Assembly (NCBI RefSeq): GCF_023349185.1
Contig: NZ_JAKIKY010000012.1
Coordinates: forward strand, 95,171 to 159,170
DNA from: Shewanella aquimarina
GTDB lineage: Bacteria; Pseudomonadota; Gammaproteobacteria; Enterobacterales; Shewanellaceae
Reading direction: 5' to 3'
Length of the DNA: 64,000 bases
The notes beneath the pieces were generated by a model. It did no database searches. It was not told where the DNA came from and worked only from the letters and a program-made list of their open reading frames with translations. The position numbers and the translations under genes are program-made. Positions 36,490-44,711 of the stretch are shown here, piece after piece (the first letter of the stretch is position 1; the number at the start of each line of letters is the position of its first letter).

Positions 36490-37271
36490 GCTTGTATCCT
36501 GAGCTGAGCGATGAGGAGATCACAGAAGGCCTCTGGCTGTGCCAGATGCACGTTGTGGCCTGCCCCCGGTACCCGATAGAGGGCAATCTTTTGTTTAGCC
36601 TGCCAGGCTTTGGCCAGGGTGAGAAACTTATCGTCTTGCAAGCCTACATAGTAATGCCAATTTAAGGTTGATTGTTCAGGTTGGCTCGACAAATTAGCCT
36701 GGTGGCCTAAGGATGTTGGCAGATAGATGCTGGCCAGCGCGCTGGGGCGATTGTGGGAGCGCGCCTGAATGAGCTTCTGCCTTTGTTCATCATTGAGGGA
36801 GGCAAATACCCCCTGTTGGTACCAGAGCGATAGAAAGTCTGTGATGGGCAGGGAAAGCAATTTCTGTTGCCACGCTGCGTCCTGCTCGAGTCTTAATTTA
36901 CGCTCGTCATCGCTGGCAAGACCCGGGTGGCAAGACTCCAGATGGATACTGAGCAGGCGCTCCTGTGCCTGTTCGGCCAGATGCAGGGCGATGCGGCCAC
37001 CCAGGGAGTAGCCCAACAGATGAAAGCGATTTACCTTTAGCTCCTCCAGTGTCGAGAGGATCTGCGCCACGACGCGATTGAAGCCTGGCGAGTGTGGCTC
37101 CCCTTCAAGTGCTGGGCTGTCACCGTGCCCGGGCAGATCTAAGGCGATACAGTGAAAATGCTGGCTGAGTCTGGCAAGGACACCCTGCCAGTCATGCTTG
37201 TCACCCAGGAAACCATGCAACAAGACCAGTGCCGGCTTGCTGCGGTCGCCTTCACTGCGATAGGCCAGCAT
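36486..37271 (-). CDS. menH: SHCHC synthase MenH
   Basis: MenH removes pyruvate from SEPHCHC to form SHCHC. The 261-residue alpha/beta hydrolase has LLHGFLGDKHDW at the oxyanion site and GYSLGG with Ser89 as nucleophile; the triad His is in GAGHNVHL near the C-terminus. Context between menD and menC fixes the assignment among many look-alike hydrolases. Its ATG overlaps the menD stop by one base. Confidence 0.92.
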   Translation of the reverse strand: MLAYRSEGDRSKPALVLLHGFLGDKHDWQGVLARLSQHFHCIALDLPGHGDSPALEGEPHSPGFNRVVAQILSTLEELKVNRFHLLGYSLGGRIALHLAEQAQERLLSIHLESCHPGLASDDERKLRLEQDAAWQQKLLSLPITDFLSLWYQQGVFASLNDEQRQKLIQARSHNRPSALASIYLPTSLGHQANLSSQPEQSTLNWHYYVGLQDDKFLTLAKAWQAKQKIALYRVPGAGHNVHLAQPEAFCDLLIAQLRIQA

Positions 37272-38974
37272 CAGCTTTGCTTTATCCAGGCGGCGAGGTG
37301 AGCTATCTGTTCACTGGCCTGATCTTGCGCCACACAGACCTCGATAACCGAGGCGCCCTGGTAGGCCAGGGCGTCGTCGTAGGCCTCGTTGAAACTCACG
37401 ATATCCTCGACGCGATTATAGGGCAGGCCAAACATGGCCGCGCCATAGCCAAACTCCAGGCCGTGGGCGAGGCGATAGTAGCCGCTGCGCAGCTTCTCAT
37501 CGGGCACAGGCAGCAGGTTGAAGATGTTGCCGCCGTCGTTGTTGAGGATAACTATGACGAATGGGCCCTGCTGCTTCGCCGCTAAGGCCAGGGAGTTGAG
37601 ATCGTGCAGCTGTGACAGATCGCCGATGATCAGCGTGGTCGGGCTGGCCTTGTGGGCCGCGATCCCGCAGGCGGTGGCCAGCAGACCGTCGATGCCCGAG
37701 GCGCCACGGTTGGTATAGATGCGAGGAGCGACTGGCGTGATGGGCGCATACATGTCGTAGAGACGCACCGGCAGGCTGTTACCGATAAACAGCTGCTGCT
37801 CGCCGCGCCCGGCGATGGCGCGCACCACCTGGGCCTCGCCAAATTCGGCGTCGTCAATCTGTTGCTGGAACAGGGTTGCCAGTTGCTCATTGGCCTCTAT
37901 CAGTTGCAGCGCCCAGTTGGCTTCGGAGGATCTCGGCCAGGGAAGCTGGGTAAAGGCGCTAAGTGGGCTTATCCAGACTTGTTTGGCCGAGTGACTCGGG
38001 TCGAGGCGGGTCTGCTGGGGCAGCACTTGCCAGTAACGTTTCCATTTCTGCTCGCTAAGATAGCTAATCAGACGTTTCGACAGCAGACGTCCGCCGAACA
38101 CCAGTACTGTATCGGCTTCCTGCAGCAGCGCCTTGGCCTTGGGTTGCAGCAGGAGTTGATCTATGTTGCCGATGGCTGCACCATGTTGTCTCAGCTGAGA
38201 CTGAGCGTCGGTCAGCAGCGGCCAGCCGAGCTTCTGCGCCAGTTCGATAAGCTGCTCGGGTTGCTGCTCGGGCGCCAGAGTACCTGCGATGATCACGCCC
38301 TTACCATGAACGAAGCGCGCCAGGGCATCTGGCGTCGGCGCGCTGATAAGCTGGGCGTCGGCAAACTGGTTATAGGGCAGGGCGCTATGTTGCCAGTTGC
38401 CCAGCGGGCTCAGATAGTGGGTGAAATCGGCGCTCATGGAGCCTGGATAGAGGGGCTCTCGGTACATGCAGTTGACGTGTATCGGCCCCTTGGTGTTGGC
38501 GACCGACTCATCCAGCAGGGTGAGCAGCGCCTGGGGCGGTATTGCCATATCCGGAGTCGGCAGATTGACCTGTTTGGCATAGTCGGCAAAAATCGCCGGC
38601 TGCACTATCGCCTGATTGGCGCCGCAGCCCAGCAGCTCTGGCGGGCGATCGCCGGACAAGACGATTAGCGGTACCTGGGTCAGCCAGGCTTCGACTATGG
38701 CCGGATAGAGGTTGGCGACCGCCGTGCCCGAGGTGGTGATGATGGCGACTGGGGCGCGGCTGGCCTTGGCCAGTCCCAGGGCGAGAAAGCCCAGCCCACG
38801 CTCATCGAAATGAAGATGCTGCTTGAGCTTGGTCTGTTTGGCCGCCGCCAGGGTAAGGGGGGTCGAGCGAGAGCCGGGCGCCATGCAGACATGTTGCACT
38901 CCAAGGCGTGCCAGCTCCTCGAGGATAAGCGAGCCCCAAAGAAGGTTTAATTCGGCGGTTTTTTCAATCTGCAT
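37271..38974 (-). CDS. menD: SEPHCHC synthase MenD
   Basis: MenD joins isochorismate and 2-oxoglutarate with ThDP, the first committed step of menaquinone synthesis. The 567-residue protein has the N-terminal [15 protein letters not shown] motif, the pyrophosphate-side motif [13 protein letters not shown] followed by [11 protein letters not shown], and Glu in [13 protein letters not shown] linkers. It is the first gene of the operon; menF and menB are not in the window. The ribosome site is poor: GGTTAAACCATT precedes the ATG and can form a short palindrome (38977-38987), which might limit translation. A second palindrome lies further upstream. Confidence 0.95.
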   Translation of the reverse strand: MQIEKTAELNLLWGSLILEELARLGVQHVCMAPGSRSTPLTLAAAKQTKLKQHLHFDERGLGFLALGLAKASRAPVAIITTSGTAVANLYPAIVEAWLTQVPLIVLSGDRPPELLGCGANQAIVQPAIFADYAKQVNLPTPDMAIPPQALLTLLDESVANTKGPIHVNCMYREPLYPGSMSADFTHYLSPLGNWQHSALPYNQFADAQLISAPTPDALARFVHGKGVIIAGTLAPEQQPEQLIELAQKLGWPLLTDAQSQLRQHGAAIGNIDQLLLQPKAKALLQEADTVLVFGGRLLSKRLISYLSEQKWKRYWQVLPQQTRLDPSHSAKQVWISPLSAFTQLPWPRSSEANWALQLIEANEQLATLFQQQIDDAEFGEAQVVRAIAGRGEQQLFIGNSLPVRLYDMYAPITPVAPRIYTNRGASGIDGLLATACGIAAHKASPTTLIIGDLSQLHDLNSLALAAKQQGPFVIVILNNDGGNIFNLLPVPDEKLRSGYYRLAHGLEFGYGAAMFGLPYNRVEDIVSFNEAYDDALAYQGASVIEVCVAQDQASEQIAHLAAWIKQS

Positions 38975-38999
38975 AATGGTTTAACCAATGAAAGAGTTA

Positions 39000-39016
39000 A
39001 ACGATAGTCTATCGTT
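39000..39016 (-). promoter_or_regulatory. Perfect palindrome upstream of menD
   Basis: AACGATAG-T-CTATCGTT is a perfect 8-bp inverted repeat with one central base, 26-42 bp before the menD start. No protein-binding family was recognised from the sequence; the position between promoter and start suits an operator. Confidence 0.5.
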
Positions 39017-39096
39017 AAGCATATAGTAAAGGAAACCACAGGCCTAAACTGTTACTCATGTTCAGGCATGAGAAATATCCATGTTAGTGGCGGTCT

Positions 39097-39525
39097 TCAA
39101 CCGCGATTGTCGATCCATTCGCTCATCACCACATGGGTCTTGAGCTTGATGATGTCGGTCTGGGCGTCGATATATTCGCGGATCTCGTGCAGGCGGCGCA
39201 TGGAGTCGGCCTGCACATAGACCAAAAGATCCATGTCGCCCGTGATGCCGCGGCAGGTGATCACCTCTGGGATAGACTGGAACACATGCACCACATCGGC
39301 GCAGCGGGGACAGCGGTGTTGGATCTCGAAGTAGGCGGAGACGCCCTCTTTCTGCGACTCGCTGAGCAATACCTGATAACCGCGGATGATCCCTGTCTGC
39401 TCCAGCTTCTTGATCCGTTCGGAAACCGCGCTGCGAGACAGGCTGACGCACTCGGCGATGCTGGAAACGCTCTGTCTGGCGTCTTGTCTCAGGGCGTTGA
39501 TGATGGCCTTATCAAACTTGTCCAA
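39097..39525 (-). CDS. Lrp/AsnC family transcription regulator
   Basis: The TTG at 39525 (LDKFDKAIINALRQD read as Met, 142 residues) has AGAGG 5-6 nt upstream; the frame extends 23 codons further but through the operator region. The N-terminal HTH (SSIAECVSLSRSAVSERIKKLEQ) and C-terminal RAM domain (GITGDMDLLVYVQADSM) are those of Lrp/AsnC proteins, which bind amino acids. It is divergent from an amino-acid exporter gene and two palindromes lie between them; it probably controls both. The gene is next to, but not part of, the men operon. Confidence 0.93.
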   Translation of the reverse strand: MDKFDKAIINALRQDARQSVSSIAECVSLSRSAVSERIKKLEQTGIIRGYQVLLSESQKEGVSAYFEIQHRCPRCADVVHVFQSIPEVITCRGITGDMDLLVYVQADSMRRLHEIREYIDAQTDIIKLKTHVVMSEWIDNRG

Positions 39526-39556
39526 GCTATCCTCTCTTGTCTCTGACAAAGTTAGT

Positions 39557-39602
39557 ACCGACAAAATGTCGGTGAAACGATAAAATCCCGTCAAAGTGTC
39601 GG
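39557..39602. promoter_or_regulatory. Two palindromic operators between the Lrp-type regulator and the exporter
   Basis: ACCGACAAAATGTCGGT (39557-39573) is a perfect 17-bp palindrome. A second, CCGTCAAAGTGTCGG (39588-39602), differs by one base in its arm. Their centres are 30 bp apart, about three helical turns, so a multimeric Lrp-family protein could occupy both on one face. Confidence 0.65.
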
Positions 39603-39693
39603 CTCTAATTTGAGTTTCGGCGGAAATCTTTGACAGATTGTTTGACCCGCTAAGTCTATACTATCGCCATAGATAACCCTAACAGAACCTAAG

Positions 39694-40953
39694 ATGGAAC
39701 ATAATCACGGTACTATTGGTCGCTGGCAAGGTGCCGGTCTGATGGCCACCACTTTGCTTGGTACAGGCGTATTTATCCTGCCGGAGATGACGATTGCCAC
39801 TGCGGGCAGTGGTGCCCTGCTGGCGTGGATACTACTCACTCTGGCGATCATCCCTGTGACCCTGGTATTTGCGCGCCTGGCGGGGGTATTCCCCCATGCC
39901 GCAGGCCCAGCCTACTTTGTCGAGAAGGCCTTCGGCCGCACCGCCGGACGCACGACCGGACTCATTTTCCTCCTGGTGGTGCCCATAGGTACGCCCGCCG
40001 CCATCTTGATGACCTTTCAGTTTATTAACGCCCTGGTGCCCTTGGTGGGTTGGCAGCAGTTGATGACTGAGCTGGCGCTGTTGCTGCTCCTGCTTGCACT
40101 TAACCTCAAGGGAATACAGGTGTCGGCCAAGTTGCAGTTTGCCCTGACCCTGGCCATCGTCTCCGTGGTGGTGATCCTGTTCGGCGCCGGTGGTGCTAAG
40201 CTTGGCGATCTCGAACTGGCGGCGCCCCAGGCGGGAAGCGATATGGGACTGGTGATGGCGGCGGCCGGTATCGCGTTTTGGAGTTTTCTCGGTATCGAGG
40301 CGATGACCCATCTGGCCAACGACTTCAAGCGTCCGGACAAAGATATGCTGCCGGCGATGATCATAGGCACCATCTTGGTGGGCCTGGTCTATGTCACCTG
40401 CACCTTACTCCTGCTGTTTGTGCCTAAGGGGGAAGGGCTCGCCATGGTCAACGCCTTCGATCATCTGCTTGGGGGCTATGGCGCTCAGGTGATAGGTATT
40501 CTCGGGATCGCCGGCGGGCTCTCTACGGTCAACGTCTATACCGCCAGTGTGGCCAGGCTGATCTGGAGTTTCAGTCGCGAAGGCGTACTGCCCCGTTATT
40601 TCGACAAGCTCAATCAACACAGGGTGCCGGTGCGGGCGCTGGTGGCCGTGCTGCTCACCATGGCCACAGTGATCTGCCTGACCTATCTGTTTGGGCAGGA
40701 GCTGGAACATCTGATCGCCTGGACCAATGGGGTGTTCGTGCTCATCTATCTGGTGTCTATGCTGGCGGCGGCCAAGCTGTTGAGTAAGCGCTACCTACCA
40801 CTGGTGATCACGGGTGTTGGCTTCTGCCTGGCCATGACCCTGGCGCTGGGGGCTAACATGCTCTACGCCTTGCTGCTGGTCTCTGTACTCGCCCCGCTAC
40901 TCTGGTGGCAGAAGACCCATCTGGTTCGTAAGCAGACCTGCCGTGTGGGATAG
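39694..40953 (+). CDS. YjeH-type amino acid exporter (APC superfamily)
   Basis: The 419-residue protein has twelve predicted helices and begins with QGAGLMATTLLGTGVFILP, the first-helix G-x-G-x-x-x substrate motif of the APC superfamily as seen in E. coli YjeH, an exporter of methionine and branched-chain amino acids. GIEAMTHLANDFKRPDKDM in the sixth to seventh helix region is also typical of this group. Control by the divergent Lrp-type regulator fits amino-acid export. The ligand is not certain. Confidence 0.85.
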   Translation: MEHNHGTIGRWQGAGLMATTLLGTGVFILPEMTIATAGSGALLAWILLTLAIIPVTLVFARLAGVFPHAAGPAYFVEKAFGRTAGRTTGLIFLLVVPIGTPAAILMTFQFINALVPLVGWQQLMTELALLLLLLALNLKGIQVSAKLQFALTLAIVSVVVILFGAGGAKLGDLELAAPQAGSDMGLVMAAAGIAFWSFLGIEAMTHLANDFKRPDKDMLPAMIIGTILVGLVYVTCTLLLLFVPKGEGLAMVNAFDHLLGGYGAQVIGILGIAGGLSTVNVYTASVARLIWSFSREGVLPRYFDKLNQHRVPVRALVAVLLTMATVICLTYLFGQELEHLIAWTNGVFVLIYLVSMLAAAKLLSKRYLPLVITGVGFCLAMTLALGANMLYALLLVSVLAPLLWWQKTHLVRKQTCRVG

Positions 40954-40987
40954 ACGGCTTAATAGCCTAGCCGAGTCTAACATGGCG

Positions 40988-41011
40988 AGGAGGCTGCTTT
41001 AGCAGCCTCCT
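40988..41011. terminator. Hairpin between exporter and tonB
   Basis: A perfect 10-bp stem (AGGAGGCTGC / GCAGCCTCCT, TTTA loop) between convergent genes. T-runs are short on both strands, so it is a weak intrinsic terminator. Confidence 0.5.
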
Positions 41012-41030
41012 TGGGAAAAGGCGATATGAT

Positions 41031-41651
41031 TCAGATCTGTTGATCTAGCTTGAAGTCGAGTCTCACCTGCTGCCTGGTTTGTGGCGTGACCCGTCCCTCT
41101 TCCATCTTAGGTTTATACTTCCATTTCTTTAACGCGTTGACGGCCGCACGGTTAAAGATGCGTTTTGGATTAGCCTCAATCACCTTGATGTTCTCGACCG
41201 CGCCGCTGGCCGTGATATCAAATTCCAGCAGTACATAGCCCTCCTTTCCTTCCTGTGCAGCCGATACGGGATACTGAGGCGATACCTGAATGATAGGTAG
41301 GGCATCGCTCGTGTCGTTTACCGCAGGTGAGTCTTGGGTGGTATTGACGACCTTAGGCATCTCGATGACACCCGGGAGTACTCCAGTTTCGCTGGTTTCA
41401 CTCTCTTCGAAGCCTTCGACGCGCCTAGGGGGCTGCACCGGATCTTGTTTAGGTTCGATGATGGTTTCCCGCTGCTTCTCTATTGGTGGTTTAGGCTCGA
41501 AGGAGAGGTTAAGGTCTGGCGTTGCAATGGCGTATGTTTGCGTGGGCTGTTCGTTATCGATCAGTTTGGCCATGAAAGCGAACAGAGATAGGGTGATCAC
41601 GCCGCCGACTATGGCGATAAAGGTTCGTTTTAATAGTGCAGTTTCTTTCAT
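41031..41651 (-). CDS. TonB-family energy transducer
   Basis: The 206-residue protein has one N-terminal membrane helix (TFIAIVGGVITLSLFAFMA, about 10-28), a Pro/Glu-rich periplasmic spacer (KPPIEKQRETIIEPKQDP) and a C-terminal TonB domain with SPQYPVSAAQEGKEGYVLLEF and the ending of KKWKYKPKMEEG. No exbB, exbD or TonB-dependent receptor is adjacent, so it is an orphan TonB. A 14-bp inverted repeat lies upstream at 41696-41709. Confidence 0.88.
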   Translation of the reverse strand: MKETALLKRTFIAIVGGVITLSLFAFMAKLIDNEQPTQTYAIATPDLNLSFEPKPPIEKQRETIIEPKQDPVQPPRRVEGFEESETSETGVLPGVIEMPKVVNTTQDSPAVNDTSDALPIIQVSPQYPVSAAQEGKEGYVLLEFDITASGAVENIKVIEANPKRIFNRAAVNALKKWKYKPKMEEGRVTPQTRQQVRLDFKLDQQI

Positions 41652-41695
41652 AAAGCATCCTTACCTTATTATCTTTGCTACAAGTGATACCGCCT

Positions 41696-41709
41696 ATTTG
41701 TAAGCAAAT
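41696..41709 (-). promoter_or_regulatory. Small inverted repeat upstream of the TonB-family gene
   Basis: ATTTG-TAAG-CAAAT lies 45-58 bp before the tonB-family start. It does not match the iron-box (Fur) pattern. It may be an operator or chance. Confidence 0.3.
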
Positions 41710-41870
41710 GTAAATAACGAACTTATAGGGTTATCACCCTTTTTTAGCCTTGGCTAATAAAAAATCACTTCGAGGCTCAATTGAGATATTTTTAATTACA
41801 TTTTAATAACCAATGGTTTACATTTTAGAGCTTATCCTTGGGCGAAACAGATCACTTGGATGGGACATGT

Positions 41871-42632
41871 GTGAAGACTATTAATCTTATTGTGTTATCA
41901 CTTTTTGGGGGATTGATCTTGGGTGGCATCAATTCGAGTTATGCAGGGGAAGCTTCAGCGATACGGGCGGCGGTCGACAGTCAAGACAGGTTGGCCCGCG
42001 ACAAGGGGCGCGATGGCAGCCGGCATCCCGAAGCCATCTTGAACTTCTTCGAGGTGGCGCCTGGGCAGAGAGTGCTCGATCTCTTCTCCGGTGGTGGCTA
42101 CTACAGCGAGCTGCTGGCCCGTGTGGTGGGCGAACAGGGTAGTGTGCTGGTACACAATAATCAGGCCTATCTGCCCTTTGCCAAGGAAGATCTGGCCGAG
42201 CGTCACTATCAAGAACGTCTGCCCAATGCCGAAGTGATTATCAGCGAAGCCGACGAGCTGCAACTGCCCGCGGCGAGCTTTGACCGCATCTTCTTCATTC
42301 TAGGCTTTCATGACACCTATTATCATGAGCCAGGCTGGCCGGCGATCGACAGGGAAAGGCTATTAAAGCAGATGTTTAGCAGCCTAAAATCCGGTGGTCT
42401 TGTGGCAATTATCGACCATGATGCCGCAGAGGGCAGCGATACCAGCACGGCCCACGAACTGCACCGTCTGGCCAAGCAGCATGCGATCGATGCCATGGAG
42501 GCGGCCGGATTTAAACTGCAAGGGAGTCTGGCTGTGCTGGAAAACCCAGAGGATAAGCTGACCCTGTCGGCCTTCGATGAGGCGGTGCGCGGCAAGACCA
42601 GTCGCTATGTGTTGAAATTTGTGAAGCCTTAG
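41871..42632 (+). CDS. Exported SAM-methyltransferase-like protein
   Basis: The GTG at 41871 gives a 253-residue protein with a Sec signal peptide (VKTINLIVLSLFGGLILG, cleavage likely after SSYA), followed by a class I methyltransferase fold with motif I VLDLFSGGGYYSELLARV and later IIDHDAAEGSD. The motif I is G-rich like true SAM-binding proteins. Export is odd because SAM is not known to be present in the periplasm. The function is unknown. The ribosome site GGGA is moderate. A 12-15 bp tandem repeat tract follows the stop. Confidence 0.75.
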   Translation: MKTINLIVLSLFGGLILGGINSSYAGEASAIRAAVDSQDRLARDKGRDGSRHPEAILNFFEVAPGQRVLDLFSGGGYYSELLARVVGEQGSVLVHNNQAYLPFAKEDLAERHYQERLPNAEVIISEADELQLPAASFDRIFFILGFHDTYYHEPGWPAIDRERLLKQMFSSLKSGGLVAIIDHDAAEGSDTSTAHELHRLAKQHAIDAMEAAGFKLQGSLAVLENPEDKLTLSAFDEAVRGKTSRYVLKFVKP

Positions 42633-42699
42633 TTGTGAAGCTTTAGTTTGTGAAGCCCTAGCATTTGAGAGCGAGTTTGAGAGCGAGTTTGAAAGCTGG
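42620..42699 (+). repeat. Short tandem repeats past the exported methyltransferase gene
   Basis: Three copies of a 14-15-mer (TGTGAAGCCTTAGTT and variants, 42620-42663) that include the gene's last codons and stop, then three copies of a 12-mer (TTTGAGAGCGAG and variants, 42664-42699). They look like replication-slippage products. Confidence 0.8.
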
Positions 42700-42724
42700 G
42701 TGTTGAGATTGAGAGTCGGCACTC

Positions 42725-43180
42725 CTAACGCGTCTTGTTGATCGCGGCGTTTCTCAGCTGGATCAGCTCGCTGTGCTTGAGGTAGAGGAGTTCGGCGGTG
42801 CGGCGGATGATCTGATCTTCATAGCGGCATAGGCTGCCATCGGCGTAGGCCAGGGTCCACATGGCGAGGATCAGCTGCTGTTTCTGCTCCAGAGAGCACT
42901 GGTCGTTTATCTGTTTGGTAAATTCAAACAGTGAGGTGGCGTTGCCCTGCACCTGTTTCGCCTCGGCAATCAGGCTCTGGGCCTCTTGCATGCTCAGTGA
43001 TAGAGCCGAGGTGAGCAGCTCAGGCAGCAGTGCGGCTTCCTGATCGTCTAGGGTCTGATCGGCGTAGACGACTTCCAGCAACAGACAGGCGGCGGCCAAC
43101 TGTAGGTGTTTGGCCTTCTCCTCGGGTGACTCGGCGTGAGTCTGGGCGGTGAGAAACTGTTTCAGCTTGGCGATCATCAC
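42725..43180 (-). CDS. TerB-like protein (tellurite-resistance TerB domain)
   Basis: The 151-residue, all-helical soluble protein has the TerB pattern: LEVVYADQTLDDQEAALL in the first half and MWTLAYADGSLCRYEDQII in the second, each with the acidic DxxxDxxE-type metal-binding motif of the family. TerB domains are found in stress and membrane-associated protein sets; the role here is not known. No other ter genes are adjacent. It ends 92 bp past the exported methyltransferase gene, convergent with it. Confidence 0.8.
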   Translation of the reverse strand: MMIAKLKQFLTAQTHAESPEEKAKHLQLAAACLLLEVVYADQTLDDQEAALLPELLTSALSLSMQEAQSLIAEAKQVQGNATSLFEFTKQINDQCSLEQKQQLILAMWTLAYADGSLCRYEDQIIRRTAELLYLKHSELIQLRNAAINKTR

Positions 43181-43214
43181 GCATACCTTTCAAGACTTAG
43201 TTAGGGGTTAGAGT

Positions 43215-43255
43215 CCCCTAAAAGGCCAGAGTTCATCCTGTGCAGATGAACTCTG
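43215..43255 (-). terminator. Terminator of the DUF2780 gene
   Basis: A perfect 11-bp stem (CAGAGTTCATC / GATGAACTCTG, 7-nt loop) lies 14 bp past the stop and is followed on the minus strand by CCTTTTAG. A second smaller stem (TTAGGGG / CCCCTAA) follows. Confidence 0.7.
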
Positions 43256-43268
43256 CTTCATGGAGCGG

Positions 43269-43787
43269 TTAGAGCAGGGCGCCAAGTCCTTGCATCAGCA
43301 GAGCTGTGGTGCCGGCACCGGCGTTGGCATCGAGGTAGCCCTTAACGATATCCACCATAGGTTTTGCCAGCTCTTTGGAGATGCCCAGTTTCTCGAAAGA
43401 ATCATAGACCTGGGCACCACCCTGCAGCGAGCTGCCAAGATCGCCAGCCTTAGACAATAGGCCCGACATGCCTGAGTCGCTGTCGAGCTGCGGCGCCGCC
43501 GACAGCAGGCCGTCGATACCAGGAATCGCCTCGGCGATAGGGCCGAAGCTGTCGCCCCCCAGAGTCGTTTTCGCCAGCGAGAGCAGGCTACCCAGTCCAC
43601 CTTCGGCCTGAGTCTGGTTGAGGCCGAGCTGAGACATCACAGTGCCGACAAGGTCGTTGTTTTGTGTCTGGGTGGCGACCTGAGGCGCCTCTTCTTTCTT
43701 GGTGAGGTCGTCAAACCAGCCGGCCGACGCCGGGCTGCCGAGTAGTAAAGAGCCTAAGATAACCGCGCTGATAGTGGATAATTTCAT
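43269..43787 (-). CDS. DUF2780-type exported protein
   Basis: The start at 43787 (MKLSTISAVILGSLLLG, 172 residues) gives a Sec signal peptide with the cleavage site SPASA; a further in-frame ATG lies 5 codons upstream. After a short linker comes a domain with LVGTVMSQLGLNQTQAEGGLGSL and GLGSLLSLAKTTLG, a Gly/Leu-rich helical pattern of DUF2780. It is a periplasmic protein of unknown function. Single gene with its own terminator. Confidence 0.78.
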   Translation of the reverse strand: MKLSTISAVILGSLLLGSPASAGWFDDLTKKEEAPQVATQTQNNDLVGTVMSQLGLNQTQAEGGLGSLLSLAKTTLGGDSFGPIAEAIPGIDGLLSAAPQLDSDSGMSGLLSKAGDLGSSLQGGAQVYDSFEKLGISKELAKPMVDIVKGYLDANAGAGTTALLMQGLGALL

Positions 43788-43951
43788 GAATCGCCATCCC
43801 ATGGTGATAAGTGCTAAATATGCGGCCTATTCTAGCCTAGCCGGGCAATAACTTTGTATCTATTTTTAGACATGTGTTGTGCATTGGCGTTGAAATTTCG
43901 GTATCCTGTCGAACTCACAAGTTGGTTTACATATATCTAATGGAAAGTCAC

Positions 43952-44665
43952 ATGTCATTATCAGCGATTTTGACCGAAGCTTATAACTTCTTTCGTAACC
44001 ATATCCGCCAGTTAGCGGCGCTTACCGTGCCTATCTTGTTTCTACAGGTAGGGATTCAGATGTGGTTAGGAATGGAGATCAATAGCGCAGATCTGGAGAA
44101 TCCCCAGTTTGGCGTGCCTCACATGCTCGCCATGATGGTGCTCTTGCTGGTCTTTTCACTGCTTATCGCCGCCCTGACCCTGTTTATGGAGGTGAGATCC
44201 CATGGCCACGAGCCTTCTACCGGCATCTTGCTTAAGACGAGTCTGAGTTTCGTTCCGCCGCTGTTGCTGGCCGGTGTCTTCTCTGGTCTGGCGATTCTGG
44301 CTCCTGTCATGCTGTTTGCAGCCTTCGGCCCCATCTGGTTAGTGGGACTGGTGATCAGCATCTATATCTTCGCCCGTCTGGCCTATGTGAATTTCATGGT
44401 AGTGGTCGAGCGCCTGACGCCGCTGGAAGCGATCAAGGGGAGCTTCAAGTTCAGTGGCCCCATCGCCTTCAAGACCCTGCTGGTACTCATGCTATACATC
44501 CCGCTGTCGCTTATCGGTGGCACCCTGTCTAGCCTGGCACAGTCTGTGGGTTTCCCCCTGGTCTTGGTGGTCGAGGTGCTGGTGGCCTTCTTTGGTCTGT
44601 TCGTTAACGTGGCCCTGTTCCGTCTTTACATGGTGTCGCGTCCCAGCGTAGACGAGCAGGTCTGA
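43952..44665 (+). CDS. Polytopic membrane protein, YciC-like
   Basis: The start at 43952 (MSLSAILTEAYNFF, 237 residues) has GGA 7 nt upstream; an ATG at 43940 is also possible. Five or six hydrophobic helices are visible, with AYNFFRNHIRQLAAL at the N-terminus, a pattern of the YciC / UPF0259 group of inner-membrane proteins. The function is unknown. It lies 46 bp before the Sel1-repeat gene, probably in one transcript. Confidence 0.65.
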   Translation: MSLSAILTEAYNFFRNHIRQLAALTVPILFLQVGIQMWLGMEINSADLENPQFGVPHMLAMMVLLLVFSLLIAALTLFMEVRSHGHEPSTGILLKTSLSFVPPLLLAGVFSGLAILAPVMLFAAFGPIWLVGLVISIYIFARLAYVNFMVVVERLTPLEAIKGSFKFSGPIAFKTLLVLMLYIPLSLIGGTLSSLAQSVGFPLVLVVEVLVAFFGLFVNVALFRLYMVSRPSVDEQV

Positions 44666-44711
44666 TCCGCGAGAGTCCCCCTTTTAATATTACAACCACG
44701 GAGTCCTCACC

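Noticed and set aside
37652..38668. 338-codon plus-strand frame opposite menD
   Set aside because: Antisense shadow of menD, which has all expected motifs and operon context.
41721..41746. Small hairpin AGGGT-TATC-ACCCT followed by T-run as a terminator or attenuator
   Set aside because: The stem is only 5 bp, and no gene upstream on the plus strand needs it; probably chance.
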